A DNA stretch of 57,753 nucleotides from an uncultured Dorea sp. (GTDB lineage: Bacteria > Bacillota > Clostridia > Lachnospirales > Lachnospiraceae), in NCBI GenBank assembly GCA_910587575.1, contig CAJULU010000026.1, forward strand, positions 1 to 57,753. The letters run 5' to 3'. Under the pieces are notes generated by a model, which did no database searches, was not told the origin of the DNA, and was given only the letters and a program-made list of their open reading frames with translations. Below are positions 35,994-45,290 of the stretch, piece by piece; the stretch's first letter is position 1; each line of letters opens with the position of its first letter. The position numbers were made by a program, and so were the translations under genes.

Positions 35994-36767
35994 ATGAAAA
36001 AAATATTACTGAAAACCGAAAATTTAAGCAAATCCTTTTCAAGCGGCGGCAATCTGCAGCACGTTCTGAAAAACATTGACCTGGAATTATATCAGGGCGA
36101 TTTTACTGTGATCATGGGTGCAAGCGGGGCGGGAAAGTCAACGCTTTTGTATGCCCTGTCGGGAATGGATACGCCCTCTCTCGGAACCATTACCTTCGGG
36201 GACCAGGTTATTTCTGGTATGAGCCAGGATGAACTTGCCGTGTTCCGCCGTGATCACTGCGGATTTGTATTTCAGCAGATTTATCTGATTGACGGGATGT
36301 CAGTGATGGATAATGTGCTGTCGGCAGGCCTGCTTGTGAGCAGAGACAGGAAAGGGGTTCTGGCAAAGGCGAAAGAGTTATTTGAGGCCGTGGACATTCC
36401 GGAGGAAACGCAGAAGAAATTTCCCACGCAGATTTCGGGCGGTGAGGCCCAGCGGGCAGGAATGGTCCGGGCGCTGATCAACAGCCCGGAGATTCTCTTT
36501 GCCGATGAGCCGACAGGCGCCCTTAACTCCAGAACCGGACTGGATGTGCTGGATACGCTTACCAGATTTAACGAGATGGGGCAGAGTATCGTCATGGTGA
36601 CACATGATATGCGTTCCGCCCGAAGGGGAAGCCGTATTCTGTACTTAAAAGACGGCATGATTCTTGGAGAGTGTGATCTGGGAAGGTATCCCCATGGAAA
36701 TGCGAAGCCGGACGATGGGGAGAGGCAGGAAAAGCTGGCCTCTTTCCTGGCAGAAATGGGGTGGTAG
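35994..36767 (+). CDS. ABC transporter ATPase (FtsE/MacB-like, module 1)
   Basis: A 257-residue ABC ATPase of the MacB/BceA type: Walker A GASGAGKST, Q loop CGFVFQQIYL, signature ISGGEAQRAGMVRAL, Walker B ILFADEPTGALNS and switch histidine MVTHDMRSA. It has a C-terminal extension ending in a conserved tail, ASFLAEMGW, also found (WLIEMGW) in the ATPase at 52940, so the two are paralogues. It works with the FtsX permease next to it, probably extruding or shielding against peptide antibiotics. Confidence 0.93.
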   Translation: MKKILLKTENLSKSFSSGGNLQHVLKNIDLELYQGDFTVIMGASGAGKSTLLYALSGMDTPSLGTITFGDQVISGMSQDELAVFRRDHCGFVFQQIYLIDGMSVMDNVLSAGLLVSRDRKGVLAKAKELFEAVDIPEETQKKFPTQISGGEAQRAGMVRALINSPEILFADEPTGALNSRTGLDVLDTLTRFNEMGQSIVMVTHDMRSARRGSRILYLKDGMILGECDLGRYPHGNAKPDDGERQEKLASFLAEMGW

Positions 36768-36769
36768 AT

Positions 36770-39112
36770 ATGGGAAAAAATTATCTTCTTGCCCGTTCCA
36801 ATCTCCGGAAAGCAAAGGGGCAGACCGTGGCGATCATTGTGCTTATGTTCCTGGCGGCGCTTATGCTGAACCTGTGGCTTATGCTGTCCCTGGATTACAG
36901 ACAGAATTTTGACCGCTGCCACGACAGGCTCCATGCAGAGCATGTGACACTGGCGGTTGACGGTGACAGCGATGAAATTGCCGGATTCCTTGAAGACACT
37001 CTGGAAGCGGATGAGCGTACGGCAGATTATTTCCTGGATTCTGTCATGCATATGGTAGGGATCTTCGAGTATAACGGCGGGAATATCAATTCAGAATTTA
37101 TTTTTATGGAAAAAGAAGCCGCCCTTTCCCGTCCTGTGGGAAAATGTGAGATTGTAGAGGAGGGCAGCTGCACCAGCGGAGTCTATATGCCGGTTCTGTA
37201 TCAATCCGATGAGATTGCTGTCGGCAGGACCATAGAGCTTTCCATCGGGAATCAGAAGATGTCTTATACGGTGTGTGGATTTTTTAACAGCGTTATGACC
37301 GGTTCCCACAACTGCGGCATGTGCGGGATTCTGCTGACGAAGGACTGTTACCGGGAACTTCAGGAGGCAGGATGTGCCCCTGAGTCTACGCTGTGTTCCG
37401 TTCGTCTGGACGACAGAACAGAAAGTGAGGATTATGACGCAATGCTGAAAGAAGCTGTCTCTTCCCGCTATCCGGCCGCTCGTACCACAAGCAACACCTA
37501 TGATCTGGTATCGCGGTCCCGTTATATTTCCCAGATGATCTGCTCCGGAATTATGAGTGCAATGGCTTTTTTGATACTTCTGATTGCCCTGGTTGTGATT
37601 GCGTCCAACATTATCAACTATATCCAGGAGAATATGAAGAACCTTGGTGCGCTCAAGGCAGTAGGTTACACAAGCAGGCAGCTTGTCAGTTCCCTTCTTA
37701 TGCAGTTTACGGGGGTTTCGCTGCTGGTGGCTCTGGTTGGCTCAGGTTTTTCCTATGCCCTGTTTCCTTATATTAATGGGATGATGGTCTCACAGACGGG
37801 CATTCCCTATAAGGTACGGTTTCTTCCGGTTCCGTTCGTTCTGACACTTGCGGTTCTTGGCGGAGCAGTTTCGGTTGTGGTATGGTCTGCCTCACGCAGG
37901 ATCGGGCGGGTGGAACCGATTGTTGCGCTGCGGCAGGGAATCCAGACGCATACGTTTAAGAGAAACCATGTTCCCCTCGAAAAGACCAGGGTACCGCTGA
38001 ATCCTGCACTGGCTCTTAAGACCACCTTATCCGGCATGAAGCACAATGTGACTATCTGTATCACCATGCTCGTGCTGTCCCTTGTGGCCGTATTTTCGGG
38101 AGTGATGATTGAAAATATGATTGCAGACATGACTCCGTTTCTGAATATGATCGTGGGAGAAACTGCGGACAGCGCCATTAATGTTGAAGCAGAGGTGGAG
38201 GAGGATTTTCTCTCGGCCATGCAGGACGACAGCAGGGTAGAAAAAGTATATCTGTATCACAGTGTCCAGCTGCTGCATGCAGGCGGCGATGTGCTGATGG
38301 CAACCATGGCGGATGATTTTACAAAAGTCAATAACCAGGATGTAATAATTGAAGGAAGATTTCCAAAGTATGATAATGAGATGGCAATTGCGGCCAAATA
38401 TGCGGCAGAGAAGAAACTGAATGTGGGTGACGAGATAAAGCTTACGGCAGACGGGAAAGAGGACGGTTATCTCATATCAGGTTTTGTGCAGATTACCAAT
38501 AATCTTGGAAAGGACTGTCTGCTTACAAGAGAAGGCTATGAACGGCTGGGGGAACTTCAGAATGCAAGCTATTATCTGAACCTTGCTGACGGTACGGACA
38601 TCGATGCGTTTAATGCAAAGATCGAAGAACGGTACAAAGACAAAGTAAATGCAACGATTAATATCGATGCAACGATTAACGGTTCGGTTTCTGTCTATGT
38701 CCTACTGATGAAGATGATTGTGGCTGCAGTGCTTGTGCTGAGTGTGCTCGTGATTACGTTTGTGCTGTATCTGCTTGTGCGGACAATTGTGGGCAATAAG
38801 AAGCAGGAATATGGGATTCTGAAGGCTCTGGGATTTACCACAGGGCAGTTAATCTGGCAGACGGCGCTGTCCTTCATGCCTGCGGTGGTGATCTCGACCA
38901 TTGTGGGAGTGACAGTGTGCAGTTTTATTATCAACCCGCTATCGGTTTTGTTCTTAAAAGATCTGGGGATTGTGAAATGTACATTCCGGGTTCCGGTGGG
39001 GTATAATATTCTGGCGGTAGCGGGGATGATCCTGGTATCATTTGGGATTGTATGTGTGCTTTCCTTAAGAATTAAGAAGATTACGCCAAGGGCGCTGCTT
39101 GCAGGGGAATAA
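36770..39112 (+). CDS. FtsX-type ABC permease (module 1)
   Basis: A 780-residue permease with two FtsX-like halves. An N-terminal helix (about 18-38) is followed by an extracellular domain of about 200 residues, three helices (about 255-380), then a second half with a helix near 425-445, a second extracellular domain (to about 640) and three final helices ending in RIKKITPRALLAGE. The ATG at 36770 is preferred to a GTG at 36761 that overlaps the ATPase stop. It is similar in size and layout to the permease at 50579. A terminator follows at 39142. Confidence 0.92.
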   Translation: MGKNYLLARSNLRKAKGQTVAIIVLMFLAALMLNLWLMLSLDYRQNFDRCHDRLHAEHVTLAVDGDSDEIAGFLEDTLEADERTADYFLDSVMHMVGIFEYNGGNINSEFIFMEKEAALSRPVGKCEIVEEGSCTSGVYMPVLYQSDEIAVGRTIELSIGNQKMSYTVCGFFNSVMTGSHNCGMCGILLTKDCYRELQEAGCAPESTLCSVRLDDRTESEDYDAMLKEAVSSRYPAARTTSNTYDLVSRSRYISQMICSGIMSAMAFLILLIALVVIASNIINYIQENMKNLGALKAVGYTSRQLVSSLLMQFTGVSLLVALVGSGFSYALFPYINGMMVSQTGIPYKVRFLPVPFVLTLAVLGGAVSVVVWSASRRIGRVEPIVALRQGIQTHTFKRNHVPLEKTRVPLNPALALKTTLSGMKHNVTICITMLVLSLVAVFSGVMIENMIADMTPFLNMIVGETADSAINVEAEVEEDFLSAMQDDSRVEKVYLYHSVQLLHAGGDVLMATMADDFTKVNNQDVIIEGRFPKYDNEMAIAAKYAAEKKLNVGDEIKLTADGKEDGYLISGFVQITNNLGKDCLLTREGYERLGELQNASYYLNLADGTDIDAFNAKIEERYKDKVNATINIDATINGSVSVYVLLMKMIVAAVLVLSVLVITFVLYLLVRTIVGNKKQEYGILKALGFTTGQLIWQTALSFMPAVVISTIVGVTVCSFIINPLSVLFLKDLGIVKCTFRVPVGYNILAVAGMILVSFGIVCVLSLRIKKITPRALLAGE

Positions 39113-39141
39113 TATTTTTGGTGATAAATAGCCTATAATGG

Positions 39142-39188
39142 AAGGGTGACGGAAAATTCAGAAGTGATTCTGTTTTCTGTCATCCTTT
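39142..39188 (+). terminator. Terminator after ABC module 1
   Basis: AAGGGTGACGGAAAA pairs with TTTTCTGTCATCCTT around an internal TTCAGAAGTGATTCTG hairpin, with TTTCTT as tail. Confidence 0.75.
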
Positions 39189-39306
39189 CTTACTATATGA
39201 TGCATAGCATACAGCCGTCCGGAGAAGCGGTGGGTTAAATTCCAATTATTCTCATCTGCAAGAGTCTGGGGAAACTTTAATATATATTTATATATCGGTG
39301 TTTTTA

Positions 39307-39335
39307 TTGATATTTGCTGGTGTATACTTTATAAT
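39307..39335 (+). promoter_or_regulatory. Strong promoter with long leader for the ABC exporter
   Basis: TTGATA, 17 bp, TATAAT. Transcription would start near 39342 and give a leader of about 137 bases before the ATPase gene, ending in an intrinsic terminator. Confidence 0.75.
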
Positions 39336-39439
39336 TATTCATAACAGGGTATAAAATCAGAACGTCATAAGGAACTTTATCGGGAAGCAGATTCATTAGG
39401 ATTGAAGAGATTGATACAAGAAGTCTGGTGAATTTTTAT

Positions 39440-39463
39440 AAACTGCCAATGGCAGTTTTTTTA
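39440..39463 (+). terminator. Leader attenuator in front of the ABC exporter
   Basis: AAACTGCC-AAT-GGCAGTTT is followed by five further T, a textbook intrinsic terminator, yet it lies between promoter and gene, 17 bases before the start codon. It therefore looks like a regulated attenuator. No ATG occurs in the leader; a 9-codon TTG frame (39401-39430) could be a leader peptide but lacks a clear ribosome site. Confidence 0.75.
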
Positions 39464-39479
39464 GAAAGAGGGAAAGCGG

Positions 39480-40181
39480 ATGAGATTCATCATTGAACAT
39501 TTATCAAAACATTTCGAGACGAAAGAGGTACTCCGTGATATTGACTTTACCTTTGAAAGCGGCAGGATCTACGGCCTTCTGGGACGCAACGGAGCAGGTA
39601 AGACAACTCTTTTTAACTGTCTGAACCGGGATATGAAGGCAGACGGCGGCAGTTTCTGTCTGGAGATCCAGGGGCAGAGGAAGGACATCGTACCAGACGA
39701 CATTGGCTATGTGCTGTCCACTCCCACAGTACCCGAATTCCTTACCGGGCGGGAGTTCCTTAAATTCTTTATAGACATCCACCGGGAACAGATTCAGGAA
39801 CCTAAGAGCCTGGATGCATATCTCGATTACATAGGTATTTCCCCCGGGGACAGGGATAAACTGCTTAAGGACTATTCCCACGGGATGAAGAATAAGATGC
39901 AGATGTTAGTCAATATCATCGCAAAGCCTGACCTGCTGCTTCTGGATGAACCGCTGACCTCTCTGGACGTGGTGGTGGCAGAGGAGATGAAGCAGATTCT
40001 CCGGTCGCTGAAAGAGGGGCGGATTATCATCTTCTCCACTCATATCATGGATCTTGCGCTGGATCTGTGCGATGAGATTGTGCTCCTGAGCCATGGAGAA
40101 CTGGAACGTGTTGACAAGGCCAATCTTGACAGCCATGAATTCAAGGAGAAGATTCTGACGGCTCTTAGAGAGGAAAAATAG
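39480..40181 (+). CDS. ABC exporter ATPase
   Basis: A 233-residue ABC ATPase of the ABC-2 exporter class: Walker A GRNGAGKTT, signature DYSHGMKNKMQML, Walker B LLLDEPLTSLDV and switch histidine FSTHIMDLA. It has the short form typical of bacteriocin or peptide exporters. The 532-residue membrane protein 31 bp downstream is its partner. The attenuator in its leader controls the whole unit; the AgrC/AgrA-like genes downstream may belong to the same circuit. Confidence 0.92.
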   Translation: MRFIIEHLSKHFETKEVLRDIDFTFESGRIYGLLGRNGAGKTTLFNCLNRDMKADGGSFCLEIQGQRKDIVPDDIGYVLSTPTVPEFLTGREFLKFFIDIHREQIQEPKSLDAYLDYIGISPGDRDKLLKDYSHGMKNKMQMLVNIIAKPDLLLLDEPLTSLDVVVAEEMKQILRSLKEGRIIIFSTHIMDLALDLCDEIVLLSHGELERVDKANLDSHEFKEKILTALREEK

Positions 40182-40212
40182 TGATCTATTATCATGCATG
40201 AGGAGTTAAGAG

Positions 40213-41811
40213 ATGAACAGAACATTCAGAATAGCATTTTCCCTTAAAAATACATACCGTGTCAACACGATTCTCTATTCGCTGAAACAGATTCCCCTCA
40301 TCAGAAGGATACTTCCGCAGAAATTATACTGTGACCCGGATCTTAAGATATTCGCAAATATTGTATCCGGTATCTGGGAATTTGTGAAGGCATTTCTGGG
40401 CAAATTCCTGTATTTCCTTCTGATGATTACAGCTGAGGTATTGTTCTTTTCCTCGCTGGACAGAGCCGGCCTGACCGGAGAGTATGCGTCACGGGAGATT
40501 TTTCTGCATATCTTTGTATTGCTGACCCTGGTCGGGGCATGGTTGAACACCTATATCTTTAACCCGACGAAAGATAAATACTATGCGCTGATCCTGCTTC
40601 GGATGGATGCAAGAGAATATGCGCTGGTTACCTATGGATATGAAATGCTGAAGATACTGGCCGGTTATCTGATCTTCGGACTGATCTTCGGACACATATG
40701 CGGACTTTTCCCATGGCAGTGCATTCTGCTGCCTTTTTCTGCGGCGGGTATCAAACTCACGGTAGTGGCCTGGTCCCTGCGGGACTATGAACGCACGGGG
40801 ATTGCGGTCAGTGAGAACCAGGTAGATGTAAAGGGATGGGTTCTGATTGCCCTGGCTCTGGCAGCGGCCTATGGCCTTCCGTTTCTGGGGTGGATTCTGC
40901 CGGAGATGGTGAGTGTGTGTCTGCTGGCCTGCGGGATTGTGTGCGGCAGTCTGTCCCTTTGTAAGGTGCTGGTCTTCCGGGAGTACCGGGAAGTGTACCA
41001 GCAGATTCTGACGCAGTATCTGAGCCAGGTAGAGGAGGTTAAGGGTACGGCGAAGCGTCAGAGTGAGAAAATGATACAGATTGACGGCACGGGCAGCAGT
41101 AACCGGACAGGATTCGAGTATCTGAACGAAATCTTCATACGGCGTCATCAGAAGATACTCTGGAAATCCTCAAAACGGATTGCTCTTATCAGCCTGGGAA
41201 TCGTGTGCGTAGTGATTCTGGGGATTCATTTTATGCCAGAGTATAAACCAGTCGTGAATCATGTAGTGCTGACGAATCTTCCCTATTTTGCATTCATCAT
41301 GTATTTTGTCAACCGTGGGGCAGGGTTTACCAATGTGCTGTTCATGAACTGCGACCACAGTCTTCTGACCTATTCTTTCTATAAACAGCCGGAATCGATC
41401 TTGAGGCTGTTTCAGATCCGGCTGCGGGAGATTATGAAGGTCAATCTGCTTCCTGCGGCTGTAATCGGCGGGGGACTTGCATTACTTCTGTATCAGTCGG
41501 GCGGGACAGAGGAACCTCTGAATTATGTAATGCTGATGGTCTCCATCCTGTGTATCAGTATGTTTTTTTCCGTCCATTATCTGACAATTTATTATCTTCT
41601 GCAGCCCTATAATGCAGGGACGGAGATTCGAAGCGGAACTTACAGGGTGGTGGTGACAGGGACGTATTTTGTCTGCTATGGTTTGATGAGGCTGAAAATG
41701 CCGGCGATTGCCTTTGGACTGGGGACGGTTGTTTTCTGTGCGGCCTACTGTGTGACGGCGTGTGTGCTGGTCTACCGGCTGGCTCCGAAGACTTTCCGGC
41801 TGCGTGCATGA
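40213..41811 (+). CDS. ABC-2 type membrane protein partner of the exporter
   Basis: A 532-residue membrane protein with about ten to twelve hydrophobic helices, in two blocks separated by a cytoplasmic loop (about residues 255-315). It has no ATPase motif. Position directly behind the ABC ATPase, with AGGAGTTAAGAG before its start, marks it as the permease. I do not recognise a narrower family; its large size for an ABC-2 permease suggests a fused dimer. The cargo is unknown, possibly a peptide. Confidence 0.82.
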   Translation: MNRTFRIAFSLKNTYRVNTILYSLKQIPLIRRILPQKLYCDPDLKIFANIVSGIWEFVKAFLGKFLYFLLMITAEVLFFSSLDRAGLTGEYASREIFLHIFVLLTLVGAWLNTYIFNPTKDKYYALILLRMDAREYALVTYGYEMLKILAGYLIFGLIFGHICGLFPWQCILLPFSAAGIKLTVVAWSLRDYERTGIAVSENQVDVKGWVLIALALAAAYGLPFLGWILPEMVSVCLLACGIVCGSLSLCKVLVFREYREVYQQILTQYLSQVEEVKGTAKRQSEKMIQIDGTGSSNRTGFEYLNEIFIRRHQKILWKSSKRIALISLGIVCVVILGIHFMPEYKPVVNHVVLTNLPYFAFIMYFVNRGAGFTNVLFMNCDHSLLTYSFYKQPESILRLFQIRLREIMKVNLLPAAVIGGGLALLLYQSGGTEEPLNYVMLMVSILCISMFFSVHYLTIYYLLQPYNAGTEIRSGTYRVVVTGTYFVCYGLMRLKMPAIAFGLGTVVFCAAYCVTACVLVYRLAPKTFRLRA

Positions 41812-41897
41812 TCCATGACTGAAGACAGCCGGTATCAGACGCCTCTGTGCGGCAGGCCGGTTTTGTAAATCAGTTATGACAATGAGGAGATGAGTAA

Positions 41898-43262
41898 ATG
41901 ACTTTTTTAGAGGTTTTATGCGGCAATTTCATAAGTATGGGTCTGGATACTCTTTTTTTTATAAGTGCCGCTATCCTGCTTCTGGGAGAGATTCCCTATA
42001 AGAACAGAAAGCATTATTATACGATTTTTGGTGTAATGATGTTGTATATCTTTCTGGGCGACCTGCTGGCGACTGTTTTTTTCAAAACAGGATTGTTTGC
42101 ATTGCCCCACAATGGCGGAGAACTGCTCTACATGTATATCCGGATTATCGGAATGATGCTGTGGCTGCGTGTCATGTATAGCAAGCCATATACCACGCTT
42201 CTGGCGATAGCGGTATTTTTAAATATTCTCTATGAGGTAGGATGGAATTTTGCAGATATATTTTCAACCAATAAAATCTATAATCTGAGCATTCTGTCGG
42301 ATCGCAGGGAGTATTTATTCTGGGAATGGGTGGTGATACCGTTCTTTCTCATCCTGGTCCTCCTTCTTCTATACAAAACGAATGCCAGGAAAATGATGGA
42401 GCAGTGGGAAGGGCAGAAACTGAAACCTGGTGTAGTGGTATTTTTAGGACTGTATCCGCCCTTAAGCCAGTTTGTGCAGGAAATCGTAGATATCAGTGCA
42501 AAGGAGGTGGGGTATAATCCGGCTACTGCATTTGTGTTCCTGCTGATTGTCTATATGATCTTCATCCATACAGGACGGGAAGGGATCCAGCAGAAACGGA
42601 TTGAGGATCAGAATGTGAGTCTTGTCCAGCAGGGAGCTTACATTGAGAATCTGGAAGGACTGCAGAAAGAAGTGCGCCGGTTCCGGCATGATTTCAAAAA
42701 TATGATGTCCGGCATGTATCTGCAGGCTGAGGAGGGAAATCTTGCGGCCATACAGAATTATATCCAGGAAATGACGGATGATTTTGACCTGCAGGTTGGG
42801 AGTCAGATTCGTCTCATGAACCAGCTTGCCAATATCCGTATGACAGAGATGAAGGGATTATTCCTGAAGAAAATGAAAACCATGCAGGAGGAGGAAATTC
42901 ATTGGGAACTGGAGGTTTTAAAGCCGTTCGAGAAAACCCGGATGCGCAGTACGGATCTGTGCCGGTGTCTGGGGATTCTTCTGGATAATGCGATAGAAGA
43001 GGTACAGGGAAAGAACGACGGGCTGATTCACATTATGATCAGCAGTCATAGTGGATTCACCACGGTCCGGGTGAAAAATACTCTGTATTCTGCGGTAGAT
43101 TTCCATAAAATCGGAACCATGGGATATTCAACCAAGGGAAAAGACCGGGGAATCGGGCTGGCTAATTATAAGGAAATTCTGGAAAAATACGAGAAAGCAC
43201 TTCCTATTACCACGATCCAGGACGGATGTTTCATTCAGGAACTGAAGATCCAGGAGGCGTAG
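41898..43262 (+). CDS. AgrC-like GHKL sensor histidine kinase
   Basis: A 454-residue kinase with six to seven N-terminal membrane helices (residues 1-225), a linker with phosphoacceptor RFRHDFKNMMSGM, and a GHKL ATPase domain with CLGILLDNAIEEVQ and GIGLANYKEI. This is the AgrC/peptide-receptor class that usually detects a secreted peptide. A small basic ORF starts inside its stop, a CPBP protease follows, then the LytTR regulator, a set that resembles quorum-sensing loci. Confidence 0.92.
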   Translation: MTFLEVLCGNFISMGLDTLFFISAAILLLGEIPYKNRKHYYTIFGVMMLYIFLGDLLATVFFKTGLFALPHNGGELLYMYIRIIGMMLWLRVMYSKPYTTLLAIAVFLNILYEVGWNFADIFSTNKIYNLSILSDRREYLFWEWVVIPFFLILVLLLLYKTNARKMMEQWEGQKLKPGVVVFLGLYPPLSQFVQEIVDISAKEVGYNPATAFVFLLIVYMIFIHTGREGIQQKRIEDQNVSLVQQGAYIENLEGLQKEVRRFRHDFKNMMSGMYLQAEEGNLAAIQNYIQEMTDDFDLQVGSQIRLMNQLANIRMTEMKGLFLKKMKTMQEEEIHWELEVLKPFEKTRMRSTDLCRCLGILLDNAIEEVQGKNDGLIHIMISSHSGFTTVRVKNTLYSAVDFHKIGTMGYSTKGKDRGIGLANYKEILEKYEKALPITTIQDGCFIQELKIQEA

Positions 43263-43459
43263 TGTCATTTCGGGCATTCAGGAGTTCCATCCGGGCATTT
43301 TCCCGACTGGAAGAAAGAAAATCAGATACAATAAAGTCGTCAATGCAGAAAGTTTTTGATACCTGGACCTTGCAGAACAGAGCGGTACCAGTAGTTTTGC
43401 GGGGGGAGGGAAGAAGGAGGAAGAGAAGATGGGTTCAAAGACAGAAAAACGGCAACTGA
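43262..43459 (+). CDS. Small basic ORF between kinase and CPBP protease, candidate signal peptide precursor
   Basis: A 65-residue frame starting at a GTG that overlaps the kinase stop, with AGGAGG four bases upstream. It is strongly basic, with FRAFRSSIRAFSR near the N-terminus and RGEGRRRKRRWVQR near the C-terminus, and has no membrane helix. It overlaps the CPBP protease gene by 31 bp. Its place between an AgrC-like receptor and a membrane protease is where an AgrD-like precursor would sit, but no double-glycine or Agr-type motif is present. It may simply be a spacer that happens to be open. Confidence 0.4.
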   Translation: MSFRAFRSSIRAFSRLEERKSDTIKSSMQKVFDTWTLQNRAVPVVLRGEGRRRKRRWVQRQKNGN

Positions 43460-44496
43460 TGATTTTTATTGTGACTGCCTATGGGATTCCGTATCTGCTT
43501 GGGATTCTGATGTGGTATGGAAGTGCGAAACAGATAAACTTAAGTGCATTTCCTGCCACACAGATGCTGTATCCGGCGATGGGAGTCATGCTGGCATATC
43601 TTCTGACACGTAAGGGGGACCGGGAGCTCCCTAAGGCATTCTATATCAGCTTTATCCTGGTGACGGTTGTATCGATTGTGCTTACGGTCCTTACGGTTCT
43701 GTCGCCGGACGTTATGATTGCCATGCCAGGCGGGGATGTTCCCCTGTTTCTTCTGGCTTCCCAGTATGTCATGATCATAGGAGGGATAATCTGCCTGATC
43801 TGTTATTTTGCGGCAGGGAAGTACAGAAGGGCTGCGTATGGGATGAAAGGGAAGAACTGGAAGAAATCTGTAGGATGTATCGTTCTGTTTCTGGTATTGT
43901 ATTTATTGCGGATAGGGATTTACAATGTATTTGCCGGACAGCTGGAATCGTTTCTGGCGATTTTTCAGAGCGTGGAGGCGTGGGTCTATATGGCATTCCT
44001 GCCGCTGAATTTTCTGTTGGGATATATTGCTTTCTTTGGAGAAGAATACGGGTGGAGATATTATCTGCAGCCGCTCCTTCAGAAGAAGTTCGGTCTGCGA
44101 AAGGGTGTGCTGATTCTGGGAGTGGTATGGGGCCTGTGGCATCTGCCGCTGGATTTCTTCTTCTATGTAACGCCGGATAAGGGGCTGATTATGACGGTTA
44201 ACCAGATCATTACCTGTGTGTGCCTTGGAATCTTCCTGGGGTATGTGTATATGAAGACGGAGAATATCTGGGCTCCGGTAGTGATTCATTTCCTGAATAA
44301 TAATATGGTGCTGGTGGTTTCCGGGGAGTATTCTGCAGACGTTATGTCGGATCAGAGCGTGTCCTGGGGTGATATTCCGATTGCGCTTCTGGTCAACGGA
44401 GTTCTCTTCGGGCTGTTTATCCTGGCAAAACAGTATCGTGAGAAAGAGGCGGCTTCTGCGGCGGAAGAAGCACTCAGCGCCTTGCAATTGTTTTAA
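43429..44496 (+). CDS. CPBP-family intramembrane metalloprotease
   Basis: A 355-residue integral membrane protein with about eight helices and the CPBP (Abi/CAAX) motifs: GEEYGWRYYLQPLL (motif 1, EE..R), LWHLPLDFF (motif 2) and an HFLNNNM segment (motif 3). Such proteases process or protect against peptides and are frequent in bacteriocin loci. The ATG at 43429 follows AAGGAGG. Its place between an AgrC-like kinase and an AgrA-like regulator suggests peptide maturation or immunity. Confidence 0.92.
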   Translation: MGSKTEKRQLMIFIVTAYGIPYLLGILMWYGSAKQINLSAFPATQMLYPAMGVMLAYLLTRKGDRELPKAFYISFILVTVVSIVLTVLTVLSPDVMIAMPGGDVPLFLLASQYVMIIGGIICLICYFAAGKYRRAAYGMKGKNWKKSVGCIVLFLVLYLLRIGIYNVFAGQLESFLAIFQSVEAWVYMAFLPLNFLLGYIAFFGEEYGWRYYLQPLLQKKFGLRKGVLILGVVWGLWHLPLDFFFYVTPDKGLIMTVNQIITCVCLGIFLGYVYMKTENIWAPVVIHFLNNNMVLVVSGEYSADVMSDQSVSWGDIPIALLVNGVLFGLFILAKQYREKEAASAAEEALSALQLF

Positions 44497-44528
44497 GGAA
44501 AATCAAAAAGCAAGAGGGGGAATGGGGA

Positions 44529-45263
44529 ATGCTGCCGGTTTATATCTGTGAGGATGATGAGAAGATTCGGTCCGCATTGAAGGAGTATCTGGAAAAGCAG
44601 ATTATGATGGAAGGATATGATATGGAGATCGCCGTATGCAGCAGACATCCTGAGGAGATTATCGGGGCTGTGAAAGAATCTCTGAGGCGGGGAATCTATT
44701 TCCTGGACATCGAGCTTAATGGGGAGTCTATGGACGGCTTCGGGCTTGGGCAGGAGATCCGGAAACTGGATTCCCGCGGATTTCTGATCTATGTGACGGC
44801 ATTCACGGATCTTGCCTTTGAGACGTTCCGTTATCATCTGGAAGCGCTAGACTATATTGTGAAAGGGAACCCAGGGAAGTTAAAGACGGGAATCCGCCGC
44901 TGTCTGGAGATTATCACGGAACGCATGCGTAAGGAGAAAGGGGAGGAGAGGGAGTTCTTCTCTGTCAAGGTGATGGATGTCATCCGGCATATTCCTGTAG
45001 ATGAGATTGTGTTCTTTGAGACGACAGGCAGGACCCACCGGATTGAACTGCATGGACAAAATGACAGGCTGGATTTTATCGGGAGTATGCAGGAACTGGA
45101 GGAGAAACTTGGCGGGCGGTTTCTGCGGGTTCACAGGGCTTATCTTGTCAATATGGAACAGATTGCAGAACTGAAACTCAAAGAAAGGGAGATTCTGATG
45201 AAAAATGGGGAAAAATGTATGTTTTCCAGGGGTATGAAGGGGATATTGCTGGATAAAATGTAG
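44529..45263 (+). CDS. AgrA-like LytTR response regulator
   Basis: A 244-residue regulator: REC domain with EDDE pocket, phosphoacceptor in YFLDIELNGESMDG and lysine in YIVKGNP, followed by a LytTR domain with FLRVHRAYLVNMEQI. It is the last gene of the AgrC/CPBP/AgrA group; the perfect palindrome at 45265-45290 ends the transcript. The target is unknown, probably the exporter promoter at 39307, although I see no clear paired repeat there. Confidence 0.92.
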   Translation: MLPVYICEDDEKIRSALKEYLEKQIMMEGYDMEIAVCSRHPEEIIGAVKESLRRGIYFLDIELNGESMDGFGLGQEIRKLDSRGFLIYVTAFTDLAFETFRYHLEALDYIVKGNPGKLKTGIRRCLEIITERMRKEKGEEREFFSVKVMDVIRHIPVDEIVFFETTGRTHRIELHGQNDRLDFIGSMQELEEKLGGRFLRVHRAYLVNMEQIAELKLKEREILMKNGEKCMFSRGMKGILLDKM

Positions 45264-45264
45264 G

Positions 45265-45290
45265 AGACGGGTGCGTTAACGCACCCGTCT
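45265..45290. terminator. Perfect 26-bp palindrome, bidirectional terminator
   Basis: AGACGGGTGCGTT and AACGCACCCGTCT form an uninterrupted 13-bp palindrome between two convergent genes; it includes the last codons of the vanZ-like gene. There is no long U tract on either side. Confidence 0.65.

Noticed and set aside
39401..39430. Leader peptide for the attenuator
   Set aside because: A 9-codon TTG frame exists but lacks a convincing ribosome site; kept only as a possibility in the attenuator finding.
41815..41868. 17-codon peptide between the exporter permease and the AgrC-like kinase
   Set aside because: It has an ATG but no ribosome site and no signal-peptide or Agr motif; judged chance.
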